64,000 bases of DNA from Sipunculus nudus (taxonomy: Eukaryota > Annelida > Sipuncula > Golfingiida > Sipunculidae), in NCBI GenBank assembly GCA_026874595.1, contig CM049313.1, positions 78,236,659 through 78,300,658 on the forward strand, written 5' to 3'. A program made the position numbers and the translations under genes. Each line of letters starts with the position of its first letter. The first letter of the stretch is position 1. A model generated the notes under the pieces. That model saw only the letters and a list, made by a program, of their open reading frames with translations, ran no database searches and was not told the DNA's origin. Shown here in pieces: positions 1 through 11,300 of the stretch.

Positions 1-59
1 ATTTATATTCTGTTACCTCCGAGTCCATATCATTTGTCACCGATATTTATAAAGTTTCA

Positions 60-230
60 CACACTGATGTAGTCAAGTCCACACAATCCAAGTTTAACTG
101 CAAGTATGAGTGTATTGCACTCGAGTCCGAGTCCTTGATGTTTGTTCGAGTCCAAGTCCTCCTTCTTCAAGTCATAGTCATTTGGAACCCGTCTCCAAGT
201 CCGAGTCTGGATTCAACGGATACCTTCTTA
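60..230. repeat. Degenerate GAGTCC-rich minisatellite core (short allele)
   Basis: The stretch holds several degenerate copies of a GAGTCC/AAGTCC motif. It opens with TGATGTAGTC(A)AGTC and closes with TGGAACCCG followed by CCAAGTCCGAGTC. The same opening and closing blocks bracket the large 31-bp array at 17036-18100, so the two loci appear to be copies of one repeat that differ in core copy number (a few here, about 32 there). No coding content is visible. Confidence 0.6.
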
Positions 231-240
231 TTTAAAGAAA

Positions 241-545
241 TTCAAAATGGAATAATGAGATAATCAAGTATATTTTATGTGAGTTTACAAGTGATTTTTA
301 CTTTAATGTTTAATTATTTTAACCCCCGATGCAGAGCTAAACGGCTTATTTTAGTAATATGACTTTGTATGTCTTATTTTGGGATTATTCTGTTAGTAAT
401 ACACACATGTATGAGTGTAGGACTCGAGGTTGACGCGGCCTGATTTCTCGAGTTTTAACTTCGAGGCCGAGAACAAGACCGAGTCTAGAAATTTCGAGTC
501 CGAATCTCTAAAAAAAAGTAGACCCGAATCTGGACTTGAGTCCTG
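241..545 (+). repeat. Dispersed repeat paired with 19109-19390
   Basis: A block around 300-360 (TTAATTATTTTAACCCCCGA then GCAGAGCTAAACGG and TAATATGA) matches, with divergence, a block around 19150-19210. In both places it is followed by GAGTCC/GAGTCT-rich sequence. The open frame at 430-735 falls in this repeat, is rich in homopolymer-encoded F, and is not taken as a gene. Confidence 0.5.
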
Positions 546-1152
546 GATCACCTATTTTTTTTTAGGTATATATTTTTTTTTCTTGTTTCTCCTGAGTACT
601 TCATATCTATCACCGGCTTTCAAAGCCCTTAACCCAAGGGATTTCTTTTTTTTTTTTTCACCTGAGGCCTTGACCTTTATCACCCCCAACAGAGAAATAG
701 ATGTGATGGATTTTACCCGAAGTGTCGATGGATGACTTTATTTAGCCTTTATGTACTTTAGGCTTTAAGTATTCGGAAAAATACATGATCCATAATGAGT
801 CCGTTCCGAGGGTGCTGACTTATGACATTTAAGTTTCAGGTTAGGTTATTTAAAGCCACATCTATTACATGAGATAATGCCTTAATTAAACAGCAACGAC
901 CATTTCCAAAGGCCACGCCTGGACACCAGGAAGTACGATTCTCTCCCGAAGCAACTTGGTTAAATCCAATTTTCTCTCCTGTCTCTCGGGGGAACAACAT
1001 GGAGAAAACCGTCAACATATAGATTATTCTTTTCTTTCCATAGGTATGAGAATACAGAAAAGGTCAAGTGTTTATGTCACAGCCCGCTCCGCACATGACA
1101 GTGCATGTAAAGGTCACTCGTGGGGTAATAGTTTAACTGGCTTGTTGCCCTA

Positions 1153-1228
1153 GGTATGATTGAGGCTTTATGTTCCCCTGGGTATGATTGAGGCTTTATG
1201 TTCCCCTGGGTATGATTGAGGCTTTATG
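1153..1228 (+). repeat. 28-bp tandem repeat, about 2.7 copies
   Basis: GGTATGATTGAGGCTTTATG recurs at 1153, 1181 and 1209, exactly 28 bp apart, with nearly identical spacer TTCCCCTG. The copies are almost identical, so the duplication looks recent. The flanks 546-1152 and 1229-2250 contain nothing I recognise. Confidence 0.85.
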
Positions 1229-2248
1229 CAAGCTATTCCAACGTGCCATATTATACTCAACCTTATGCCTGTAACTAAGCAGTTAATGTAGTTGCATCAC
1301 AAGTTATTTACATGTGCAAATTGCCTTCTATAGTCATTACCGTCAAACTTAAGTCTTCATCAGACAGCGATATTTCTCTCCCATCTGAAACCACACTTTA
1401 ATATTACAATAACATTTGTTTGCGCTGACAAACATCTGTTTTCGCTGAGAATGTGATTAGGCATATTATCACTTATAGGGCTCAATCAGACTTCTTCTGT
1501 CCCGACATTGAACGGCCAGTGAATCTGATTACAGTTTTGACAAACAGTGTTTCACAGTGTACCAAATCATAATGTACCATTACTTTATTCGTCACGTTAA
1601 TGTGACATAGCAGAAAAATGAGGCCATAGCGGCCTAGCTACCAGCATAATATGGTCACTCAATTCAAGATAATAAAACAAAACGAAGAGGTGAAACCAAT
1701 CATGTGCTTGCACTAAAATCAAATGGTGAAACCAACGGTTCACATGTACATTTGGTTACACACAGGTATGGGCATCCAGATTTATGTTGCGCGTCATTTT
1801 GCGGACTGTGGAAAGTATTAAACGTTAAGAGAGAGTGTCTTAAGTAATTTGTGGGAAATTCTCTGGATCAGAAACAGTCGGTATGACAGTGGGCTTACCC
1901 CTGGTGTCTGTATAACGTTTTGTAGACCACATATAATTGATAAGTGGAGTTCCATCACACTGAGACTCCTGGGATTCCTGATTTTCTGCGAATCCTTCCG
2001 ACATGGTTTATTCCTGACTGTATCAGCCTCCCCTAGGTCGATGAAGGAACTCAGACACCGCCTGTAGCGGAGAGTATTGTCTTGATCTTTCCATTAGAAG
2101 GGTTCGATTTGATGGTTTTAAAGACTTCTAGCTTAGGATGCGAGCACTCACAAATCCGTTGGCTTTTGTTAATCCTGGCTTGATAATTTGTTGAGACTAT
2201 CACTACTTTAATCGGACTACTGTTTATAATGATTATCTCCCCGAGGCA

Positions 2249-2250
<2 letters not shown>

Positions 2251-2335
<85 letters not shown>
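2251..2335. repeat. Compound microsatellite (TC)n-(CA)n-(TA)n
   Basis: A pure TC run of about 19 units passes into a few CA units and then about 20 TA units. It separates two unassigned stretches (1229-2250 and 2336-3300). Confidence 0.95.
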
Positions 2336-2337
<2 letters not shown>

Positions 2338-3302
2338 TGTTATATATGTTTATTACAGAACTTACTTTATGTACATATATTATTTTCATATTACTATAAT
2401 GCTCCAAAAAAGAAGGAGTTTGGGGCCATTTCTAAATAAGGTCTCGTTGCCAGACTGTCATTTTCAGGAGATAATTCCATCAAATATCTGCTCTTGATAC
2501 TGGTCATTGAAATAGCGCGGAAATGAAGAGCTCTTTGCAAAAGGAAGTCAGTACACAAATGCCTTATGATGGCAGCAGATACTGTCGTCCTGGTGATTCC
2601 TGTAACGATGGTAACGAGGATTGATAGCCCCAGTGTTAAGATGTACACCGTGATGTCATGTGCCGTCGGCTAGTTGCTGGTTCTTTTGTTGGAGAGGTGT
2701 GGCATGAATTTTTCTTGGTCACGGACGACAGGACGTCGCTTTAGGTTTTAATCTGTTGTCACAGACAATATCAATCTCATCCCACGTTACATTGCTTTTC
2801 ATGGGGCTGTGCAAAATTTATTACTTCTTGTAGTTAGCTCAAGGAGCCCAAAAACAATGATTGTTTGAATTTTTTATTTCCACCATCATTGCTAAGAAAC
2901 GGAACCGAATGTGATGTCAATTGTATTTCAAGAAAGTATATTAAGCATAAACGAAGATATTGCACTTTATTTTTATTTTATTTTGAAAGCCTCTCTGTTT
3001 AAAAAAAATCACAGATTAAATGTCTAATGGTGAATAGCGTTGGAAAGGTGAAAGCTTGATCTGTTTTTCCCTATATATGGCAATAAAATGGGAGTTTTTT
3101 TGTCCATATAACCATACATGTATGTATGATGATAACAGATTAAATGTATATATAGCATCACTAACGACATTACACATAATAACCAATTTATATGGTGAAA
3201 GAAGAAACCGTATTCATGCTAACTGAGGCTTATGTATTTGTTTTAAGGTACCTTTTGAAAAAGAATGTTTGTGATTTCTGTCTACCCCGGTGTATATAAC
3301 AA

Positions 3303-3575
3303 TGCTGACAAACGGGAAAATCATGTAACCTAGCTAAGGTGGTAGGTTGCATATGCGGCGGTAGAAAGGTCACTTGTTGCAAAACGCCATTTGCAAAGCT
3401 CTGGCTTATCGGGCTATCTGCCAGATGCCCTTGTTGAATTGGTTTGAATATTTTGGCGGGCCCCCATATATTATAAATACGTTGATATAAACAAAACAAT
3501 ATTTATATCCTATATTTATTAAAGCTCCAAGCGATTACCTTTAGTTTATAAAGGACATATAGGTGATTGGGATCC
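3303..3575 (+). repeat. Dispersed repeat paired with 19655-19910
   Basis: Matching blocks in the same order and orientation as 19710-19910 include AAAGGTCACT(T/G)GTTGC, CTCTGGCTT, ATTTTGGCGGG or ATATTGGCGGG followed by (C)CCCCA, TATTAAAG and TTTAGTTTATA or TTTAGTTAATA. Similarity is clear but diverged. No protein is supported; the minus-strand open frame 3230-3499 lies inside this repeat. Confidence 0.45.
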
Positions 3576-3964
3576 ATTAATAATTACTGTCAGCATTTAC
3601 AGAGTAGCAGTGACAGGTCAAAACAAGCCCATGCGGTTTCCCCTTCCTTTCAGCAGAGCAATTTAATGATAGCAAGAGGAAATCTTGATCACATGGAAGC
3701 GGAGAACCTAGTCATATATCTGAAGGGAATGTGCCAGTAGGTAACTTAATCAACGGTCACGGAGAGCCACCTGTTTACACAGAATACTGGCCACCGCTAA
3801 ACGGGGCACGTGTCGTCGACTCAATCATCTCCAATACGTGGTCTGCGTACCAATATGCCAGTCGACGGTCAGGACTTTTTTTCAGATACTTCAGTCTCAG
3901 CTTGTAACTATTGCACAACAACAGAGGAGGGGCGGGGTGGGGTAGGGCTGGGGGAAAGTCCCAG
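3576..3964. other. Unassigned spacer with a G-rich tract at its 3' end
   Basis: No gene is visible. Positions about 3925-3955 carry repeated runs of three or more G (GGAGGGGCGGGG, then GGGG, GGG and GGGGG), a possible G-quadruplex strand, lying immediately before the point where homology to the LTR starts. Confidence 0.4.
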
Positions 3965-4224
3965 ATTGTATTGATAGATTGTATTGACTTGTTGCTTTAC
4001 CGCTGTTTTACTGTATAATTGTATTGATTTAGTGTATTGTAATGTTAGGGTTGTTTTAAGAATAAATTATTGGTATTTGTTAACAAAAAAACACTGACTT
4101 CTTTATTCATTCCCCTAGACATTTCACGCTGCCTAGTATTACAGAATCTGATTTGTTTTTATCTCCATTACAATATTTGTGTTCATCACGCATACGTGAT
4201 CTGTTTATATTAAGTTCCGTAACA
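3965..4224 (+). repeat. 5' LTR, truncated (3' part only)
   Basis: About 260 bp match 16370-16591 of the 3' LTR closely, ending in TTCCGTAACA. Homology starts near GATTGTATTGACTTGTTGCT and the upstream U3, including the TATA box, is absent. The polyadenylation signal AATAAA lies at 4061-4066. This copy has a 29-bp segment (CCCCTAGACATTTCACGC and onward) that is missing from the 3' LTR of the same element but present in the separate LTR at 18690-19107. Confidence 0.85.
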
Positions 4225-4230
4225 TAAAAT

Positions 4231-4249
4231 TGGGGGCTCTCGTCGGGAT
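4231..4249 (+). promoter_or_regulatory. Primer-binding site, tRNA-Pro-like
   Basis: Six bases after the LTR end comes TGGGGGCTCTCGTCGGGAT. It starts with TGG, as needed to pair with a tRNA CCA end, and closely resembles the tRNA-Pro type PBS of vertebrate gammaretroviruses (TGGGGGCTCGTCCGGGAT), with a one-base indel difference in the middle. The match to the host tRNA-Pro is inferred, not tested. Confidence 0.6.
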
Positions 4250-4392
4250 GCTTAATAGTTTTCAAATTTATAAGGCCTTACCCTGGACATATTGTTTTAT
4301 CATACATTGTTTACAAGGTTACATATTGTTTACAGTACAATGTTTACAATATTTATCTCAGTGTTTTTTTGTTATTGTTTTGACATCTTAAC

Positions 4393-5302
4393 ATGGCAGA
4401 TTTAAAACCTGAGACATTTGTTGACGATCCCGACCCTGATCAACTTAAACAGGTGTCAAAAGAACAGTTGTTGCGTTTGGGACAACACTTAGGGCTGAGT
4501 GTGAAAAAAAAGCTTTGAGAAAGCCTGATATCATTGCTAAAATCATGCAAGATCTAGTTAGCAAAGGTTTAATTGAAGAGACTGAAGTTGAAATATCAAA
4601 AAATGATAGCCTTGCTGTGCAATTGGATTTAAAGAAGTTAGAAATGCAACATGAGCTAGCATTAAAACAGTTAGAATGAGAAAAAGAAAAAGAAATTGAG
4701 TTAAACGACTGGAGTTAGAAAGACTTAAAGTAGAACGTAGTCTAAGTGTTGCCCCAACTCACAGTTTTGATTTTACTAAACACATTAGACTTGTCCCACC
4801 TTTTCAAGAAAAAGAGGTTGATAAACATTTCTTACACCTTGAGAAGGTAGCTGAAAATTTTAAATAGCCTGAGGAAAATTGGACTCTGCTGTTACAAAGT
4901 GTATTGACTAGCAAGGCAAGAGAAATTTACACTGAGCTTTCAGTAGAAGCTGCTGTTGACTATGACCTGGTAAAACTGTTAATCCTAAATGGTTATGAGT
5001 TAGTTCTAGAGGCTTACCGCCAGAAATTCAGAAATTGGGAAAAGCGCAAAGAACAGACCCACGTCGAATTTGCTAGGACAAAAGAGCAGTTGTTTGATTG
5101 CTGGTGTAGTTCTAAAAATGTAATGAAAGATTATGAAAATTAGCGCCAGTTGATTTTGCTTGAAGTATTTAAGCGCTGCATTAACACAGATGTTAAAACT
5201 TTTCTCGATGACAAAACTCCTGAAACACTTAACATTGCTGCTCAATTAGCTGATGATTATTCCTTGACACACAAAATGTCCTTTACTAGCAAATCAAACC
5301 AG
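4393..5302 (+). pseudogene. gag: gag N-terminal and SCAN-like capsid region (broken)
   Basis: An ATG at 4393 opens a Gag N-terminus with a KEQLLRLGQHLGL helix followed by a KKALRKPDIIAKIM-type segment, typical of Ty3/gypsy gag leaders. At 4770-5280 comes a capsid whose landmarks (YRQKFRNWEK, HVEFARTKEQLFDCWC, LILLEVFKRCI, LADDYSLTHK) match the SCAN-like capsid of Gmr1-type elements. Lesions: a frameshift near 4510-4520, a TGA at about 4677, a stop at about 4866 and an in-frame TAG at 5141-5143. The reading frame enters the 144-bp array directly after ALTHK-like residues. Known role of the family: assembly of virus-like particles in the cytoplasm. Confidence 0.85.
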
Positions 5303-8300
5303 CCATTCACAAATAAGAATGTAAAACCGTACGGTCAAAAGAAGTTTACAGCGCAGTCACCCAGTACTAGTAGTCATGATAGTTCAGCAAAGTCTATAGC
5401 TACATCTCAGCCCACGTCCACTGTGTCTGAATCCAACAAAGACCAGCCATTCACAAATAAGAATGTAAAACAGTACGGTCAAAAGAAGTTTACAGCGCAG
5501 TCACCCACTACTAGTAGTCATGATAGTTCAGCAAAGTCCATAGCAACATCTCAGTCCACGTCCACTGTGTCTGAATCCAACAAAGACCAGCCATTCACAA
5601 ATAAGAATGTAAAACAGTACGGTCAAAAGAAGTTTACAGCGCAGTCTCCCAGTACTAGAAGTCATGATAGTTCAGCAAAGTCCATAGCTACATCTCAGTC
5701 CACGTCCACTGTGTCTGAATCCAACAAAGACCAGTCATTCACAAATAACAATGTAAAACAGTACGGTCAAAAGAAGTTTACAGCGCAGTCTCCCAGTACT
5801 AGTAGTCATGATAGTTCAGCAAAGTCCATAGCAACATCTCAGTCTACGTCCACTGTGTCTGAATCCAACAAAGACCAGTCATTCACAAAAAAGAATGTAA
5901 AACAGTACGGTCAAAAGAAGTTTACAGCGCAGCCTCCCAGTACTAGTAGTAATTATGGTTCAGCAAAGTCCATAGCTACATCTCAGTCCACGTCCACTGT
6001 GTCTGAATCCAACAAAGACCAGTCATTCACAAATAACAATGTAAAACAGTACGGTCAAAAGAAGTTTACAGCGCAGTCTCCCAGTACTAGTAGTCATGAT
6101 AGTTCAGCAAAGTCCATAGCTACATCTCAGTCCACGTCCACTGTGTCTGAATCCAACAAAGACCAGACATTCACAAATAAGAATGTAAAACAGTACGGTC
6201 AAAAGAAGTTTACAGCGCAGTCACCCAGTACTAGTTGTCATGATAGTTCAGCAAAGTCCATAGCAACATCTCAGTCCACGTCCACTGTGTCTGAATCCAA
6301 CAAAGACCAGTCATTCACAAATAAGAATTAAAAACAGTACGGTCAAAAGAAGTTTACAGCGCAGTCTCCCAGTACTTGTAGTCATGATAGTTCAGCAAAG
6401 TCGACAGCAACATCTCAGTCCACGTCCACTGTGTCTGAATCCAACAAAGACCAGTCATTCACAAATAAGAATGTAAAACAGTACGGTCAAAAGAAATTTA
6501 CAGCGCAGTCTCCCAGTACTAGTAGTCATGATAGTTCAGCAAAGTCCATAGCAACATCTCAGTCCACGTCCACTGTGTCTGAATCCAACAAAGACCAGGC
6601 ATTCACAAATAAGAATGTAAAACAGTACGGTCAAAAGAAGTTTACAGCGCAGTCTCCTAGTACTAGTAGTCATGATAGTTCAGCAAAGCCCATAGCTACA
6701 TCTCAGTCCACGTCCACTGTGTCTGAATCCAACAAAGACCAGTCATTCACAAATAACAATGTAAAACAGTACGGTCAAAAGAAGTTTACAGCGCAGTCTC
6801 ACAGTACTAGTAGTCATGATAGTTCAGCAAAGTCCATAGCAACATCTCAGTCCACGTCCACTGTGTCTGAATCCAACAAAGACCAGTCATTCACAAAAAA
6901 GAATGTAAAACAGTACGGTCAAAAGAAGTTTACAGCGCAGCCTCCCAGTACTAGTAGTAATTATGGTTCAGCAAAGTCCATAGCTACATCTCAGTCCACG
7001 TCCACTGTGTCTGAATCCAACAAAGACCAGTCATTCACAAATAACAATGTAAAACAGTACGGTCAAAAGAAGTTTACAGCGCAGTCTCCCAGTACTAGTA
7101 GTCATGATAGTTCAGCAAAGTCCATAGCTACATCTCAGTCCACGTCCACTGTGTCTGAATCCAACAAAGACCAGCCATTCACAAATAAGAATGTAAAACA
7201 GTACGGTCAAAAGAAGTTTACAGCGCAGTCACCCAGTACTAGTTGTCATGATAGTTCAGCAAAGTCCATAGCAACATCTCAGTCCACGTCCACTGTGTCT
7301 GAATCCAACAAAGACCAGTCATTCACAAATAAGAATGGAAAACAGTACGGTCAAAAGAAGTTTACAGCGCAGTCTCCCAGTACTAGTAGTCATGATAGTG
7401 CAGCAAAGTCGACAGCAACATCTCAGTCCACGTCCACTGTGTCTGAATCCAACAAAGACCAGTCATTCACAAATAAGAATGTAAAACAGTACGGTCAAAA
7501 GAAGTTTACAGCGCAGTCTCCCAGTACTAGTAGTCATGATAGTTCAGCAAAGTCCATAGCAACATCTCAGTCCACGTCCACTGTGTCTGAATCCAACAAA
7601 GACCAGGCATTCACAAATAAGAATGTAAAACAGTACGGTCAAAAGAAGTTTACAGCGCAGTCTCCTAGTACTAGTAGTCATGATAGTTCAGCAAAGTCCA
7701 TAGCTACATCTCAGTCCACGTCCACTGTGTCTGAATCCAACAAAGACCAGTCATTCACAAATAACAATGTAAAACAGTACGGTCAAAAGAAGTTTACAGC
7801 GCAGTCTCACAGTACTAGTAGTCATGATAGTTCAGCAAAGTCCATAGCAACATCTCAGTCCACGTCCACTGTGTCTGAATCCAACAAAGACCAGTCATTC
7901 ACAAAAAAAGAATGTAAAACAGTACGGTCAAAAGAAGTTTACAGCGCAGCCTCCCAGTACTAGTAGTAATTATGGTTCAGCAAAGTCCATAGCTACATCT
8001 CAGTCCACGTCCACTGTGTCTGAATCCAACAAAGACCAGTCATTCACAAATAACAAATGTAAAACAGTACGGTCAAAAGAAGTTTACAGCGCAGTCTCCC
8101 AGTACTAGTAGTCATCATAGTTCAGCAAAGTCCACAGCTACATCTCAGTCCACGTCCACTGTGGCTGAATCCAACAAAGACCAGTCATTCACACATAAGA
8201 ATGTATAAAAGTACGGTTGAAAGAAGTTTACAGCGCAGTCTCCCAGTACTAGAAGTCATGATAGTTCAGCAAAGTCCATAGCTACATCTCAGTCCACGCC

Positions 8301-11300
8301 CACTGTGTCTGAATCCAACAAAGACCAGCCATTCACAAATAAGAATGTAAAACAGTACGGTCAAAAGAAGTTTACAGCGCAGCCTCCCAGTACTAGTAGT
8401 AATTATGGTTCAGCAAAGTCCATAGCTACATCTCAGTCCACGTCCACTGTGTCTGAATCCAACAAAGACCAGTCATTCACAAATAACAATGTAAAACAGT
8501 ACGGTCAAAAGAAGTTTACAGCGCAGTCTCCCAGTACTAGTAGTCATGATAGTTCAGCAAAGTCCATAGCTACATCTCAGTCCACGTCCACTGTGTCTGA
8601 ATCCAACAAAGACCAGCCATTCACAAATAAGAATGTAAAACATTACGGTCAAAAGAAGTTTACAGCGCAGTCACCCAGAACTAGTTGTCATGATAGTTCA
8701 GCAAAGTCCATAGCAACATCTCAGTCCACGTCCACTGTGTCTGAATCCAACAAAGACCAGTCATTCACAAATAAGAATATAAAACAGTACGGTCAAAAGA
8801 AGTTTACAGCGCAGTCTCCCAGTACTAGTAGTCATGATAGTTCAGCAAAGTCGACAGCAACATCTCAGTCCACGTCCACTGTGTCTGAATCCAACAAAGA
8901 CCAGTCATTCACAAATAAGAATGTAAAACAGTACGGTCAAAAGAAATTTACAGCGCAGTCTCCCAGTACTAGTAGTCATGATAGTTCAGCAAAGTCCATA
9001 GCAACATCTCAGTCCACGTCCACTGTGTCTGAATCCAACAAAGACCAGGCATTCACAAATAAGAATGTAAAACAGTACGGTCAAAAGAAGTTTACAGCGC
9101 AGTCTCCTAGTACTAGTAGTCATGATAGTTCAGCAAAGCCCATAGCTACATCTCAGTCCACGTCCACTGTGTCTGAATCCAACAAAGACCAGTCATTCAC
9201 AAATAACAATGTAAAACAGTACGGTCAAAAGAAGTTTACAGCGCAGTCTCACAGTACTAGTAGTCATGATAGTTCAGCAAAGTCCATAGCAACATCTCAG
9301 TCCACGTCCACTGTGTCTGAATCCAACAAAGACCAGTCATTCACAAAAAAGAATGTAAAACAGTACGGTCAAAAGAAGTTTACAGCGCAGCCTCCCAGTA
9401 CTAGTAGTAATTATGGTTCAGCAAAGTCCATAGCTACATCTCAGTCCACGTCCACTGTGTCTGAATCCAACAAAGACCAGTCATTCACAAATAACAATGT
9501 AAAACAGTACGGTCAAAAGAAGTTTACAGCGCAGTCTCCCAGTACTAGTAGTCATGATAGTTCAGCAAAGTCCATAGCTACATCTCAGTCCACGTCCACT
9601 GTGTCTGAATCCAACAAAGACCAGCCATTCACAAATAAGAATGTAAAACAGTACGGTCAAAAGAAGCTTACAGCGCAGTCACCCAGTACTAGTTGTCATG
9701 ATAGTTCAGCAAAGTCCATAGCAACATCTCAGTCCACGTCCACTGTGTCTGAATCCAACAAAGACCAGTCATTCACAAATAAGAATGGAAAACAGTACGG
9801 TCAAAAGAAGTTTACAGCGCAGTCTCCCAGTACTAGTAGTCATGATAGTGCAGCAAAGTCGACAGCAACATCTCAGTCCACGTCCACTGTGTCTGAATCC
9901 AACAAAGACCAGTCATTCACAAATAACAATGTAAAACAGTACGGTCAAAAGAAATTTACAGCGCAGTCTCCCAGTACTAGTAGTCATGATAGTTCAGCAA
10001 AGTCCATAGCAACATCTCAGTCCACGTCCACTGTGTCTGAATCCAACAAAGACCAGGCATTCACAAATAAGAATGTAAAACAGTACGGTCAAAAGAAGTT
10101 TACAGCGCAGTCTCCTAGTACTAGTAGTCATGATAGTTCAGCAAAGTCCATAGCTACATCTCAGTCCACGTCCACTGTGTCTGAATCCAACAAAGACCAG
10201 TCATTCACAAATAACAATGTAAAACAGTACGGTCAAAAGAAGTTTACAGCGCAGTCTCACAGTACTAGTAGTCATGATAGTTCAGCAAAGTCCATAGCAA
10301 CATCTAAGTCCACGTCCACTGTGTCTGAATCCAACAAAGACCAGTCATTCACAAAAAAGAATGTAAAACAGTACGGTCAAAAGAAGTTTACAGCGCAGCC
10401 TCCCAGTACTAGTAGTAATTATGGTTCAGCAAAGTCCACAGCTACATCTCAGTCCACGTCCACTGTGGCTGAATCCAACAAAGACCAGTCATTCACACAT
10501 AAGAATGTATAAAAGTACGGTTGAAAGAAGTTTACAGCGCAGTCTCCCAGTACTAGAAGTCATGATAGTTCAGCAAAGTCCATAGCTACATCTCAGTCCA
10601 CGTCCACTGTGTCTGAATCCAACAAAGACCAGCCATTCACAAATAAGAATGTAAAACAGTACGGTCAAAAGAAGTTTACAGCGCAGTCTCCCAGTACTAG
10701 TAGTCATGATAGTTCAGCAAAGTCCACAGCTACATCTCAGTCCACGTCCACTGTGTCTGAATCCAACAAAGACCAGACATTCACAAATAAGAATGTAAAA
10801 CAGTACGGCCAAAAGAAGTTTACAGCGCAGTCTCCCAGTACTAGCAGTCATGATAGTTCAGCAAAGTCCACAGCAACATCTCAGTCCACGTCCACTCTGT
10901 CTGAATCCAACAAAGACCAGTCATTCATAAATAAGAATGTAAAACAGTACGGTCAAAAGAAGTTTACAGCGCAGTCTCCCAGTACTAGTAGTCATGATAG
11001 TTCAGCAAAGTCCATAGCAACATCTCAGTCCATGTCCACTCTGTCTAAATCCAACAAAGACCAGTCTTTCACATATAAGAATGTAAAACAGTACGGTCAA
11101 AAGAAGTTTACAGCGCAGTCTCCCAGTACTAGTAGTCATGATAGTTCAGCAAAGTCCACAGCAACATCTCAGTCCACGTCAACTGTGTCTGAATCCAACA
11201 AAGACCAGTCATTCACAAATAAGAATGTAAAACAGTACGGTCAAAAGAAGTTTACAGCGCAGTCTCCCAGTAATAGTAGTCATGATAGTTCAGCAAAGTC

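Noticed and set aside
2394-2648. Minus-strand 84-codon frame with a hydrophobic N-terminus
   Set aside because: Looks like a possible signal or membrane segment, but with no homologous motif or gene context it cannot be separated from chance.
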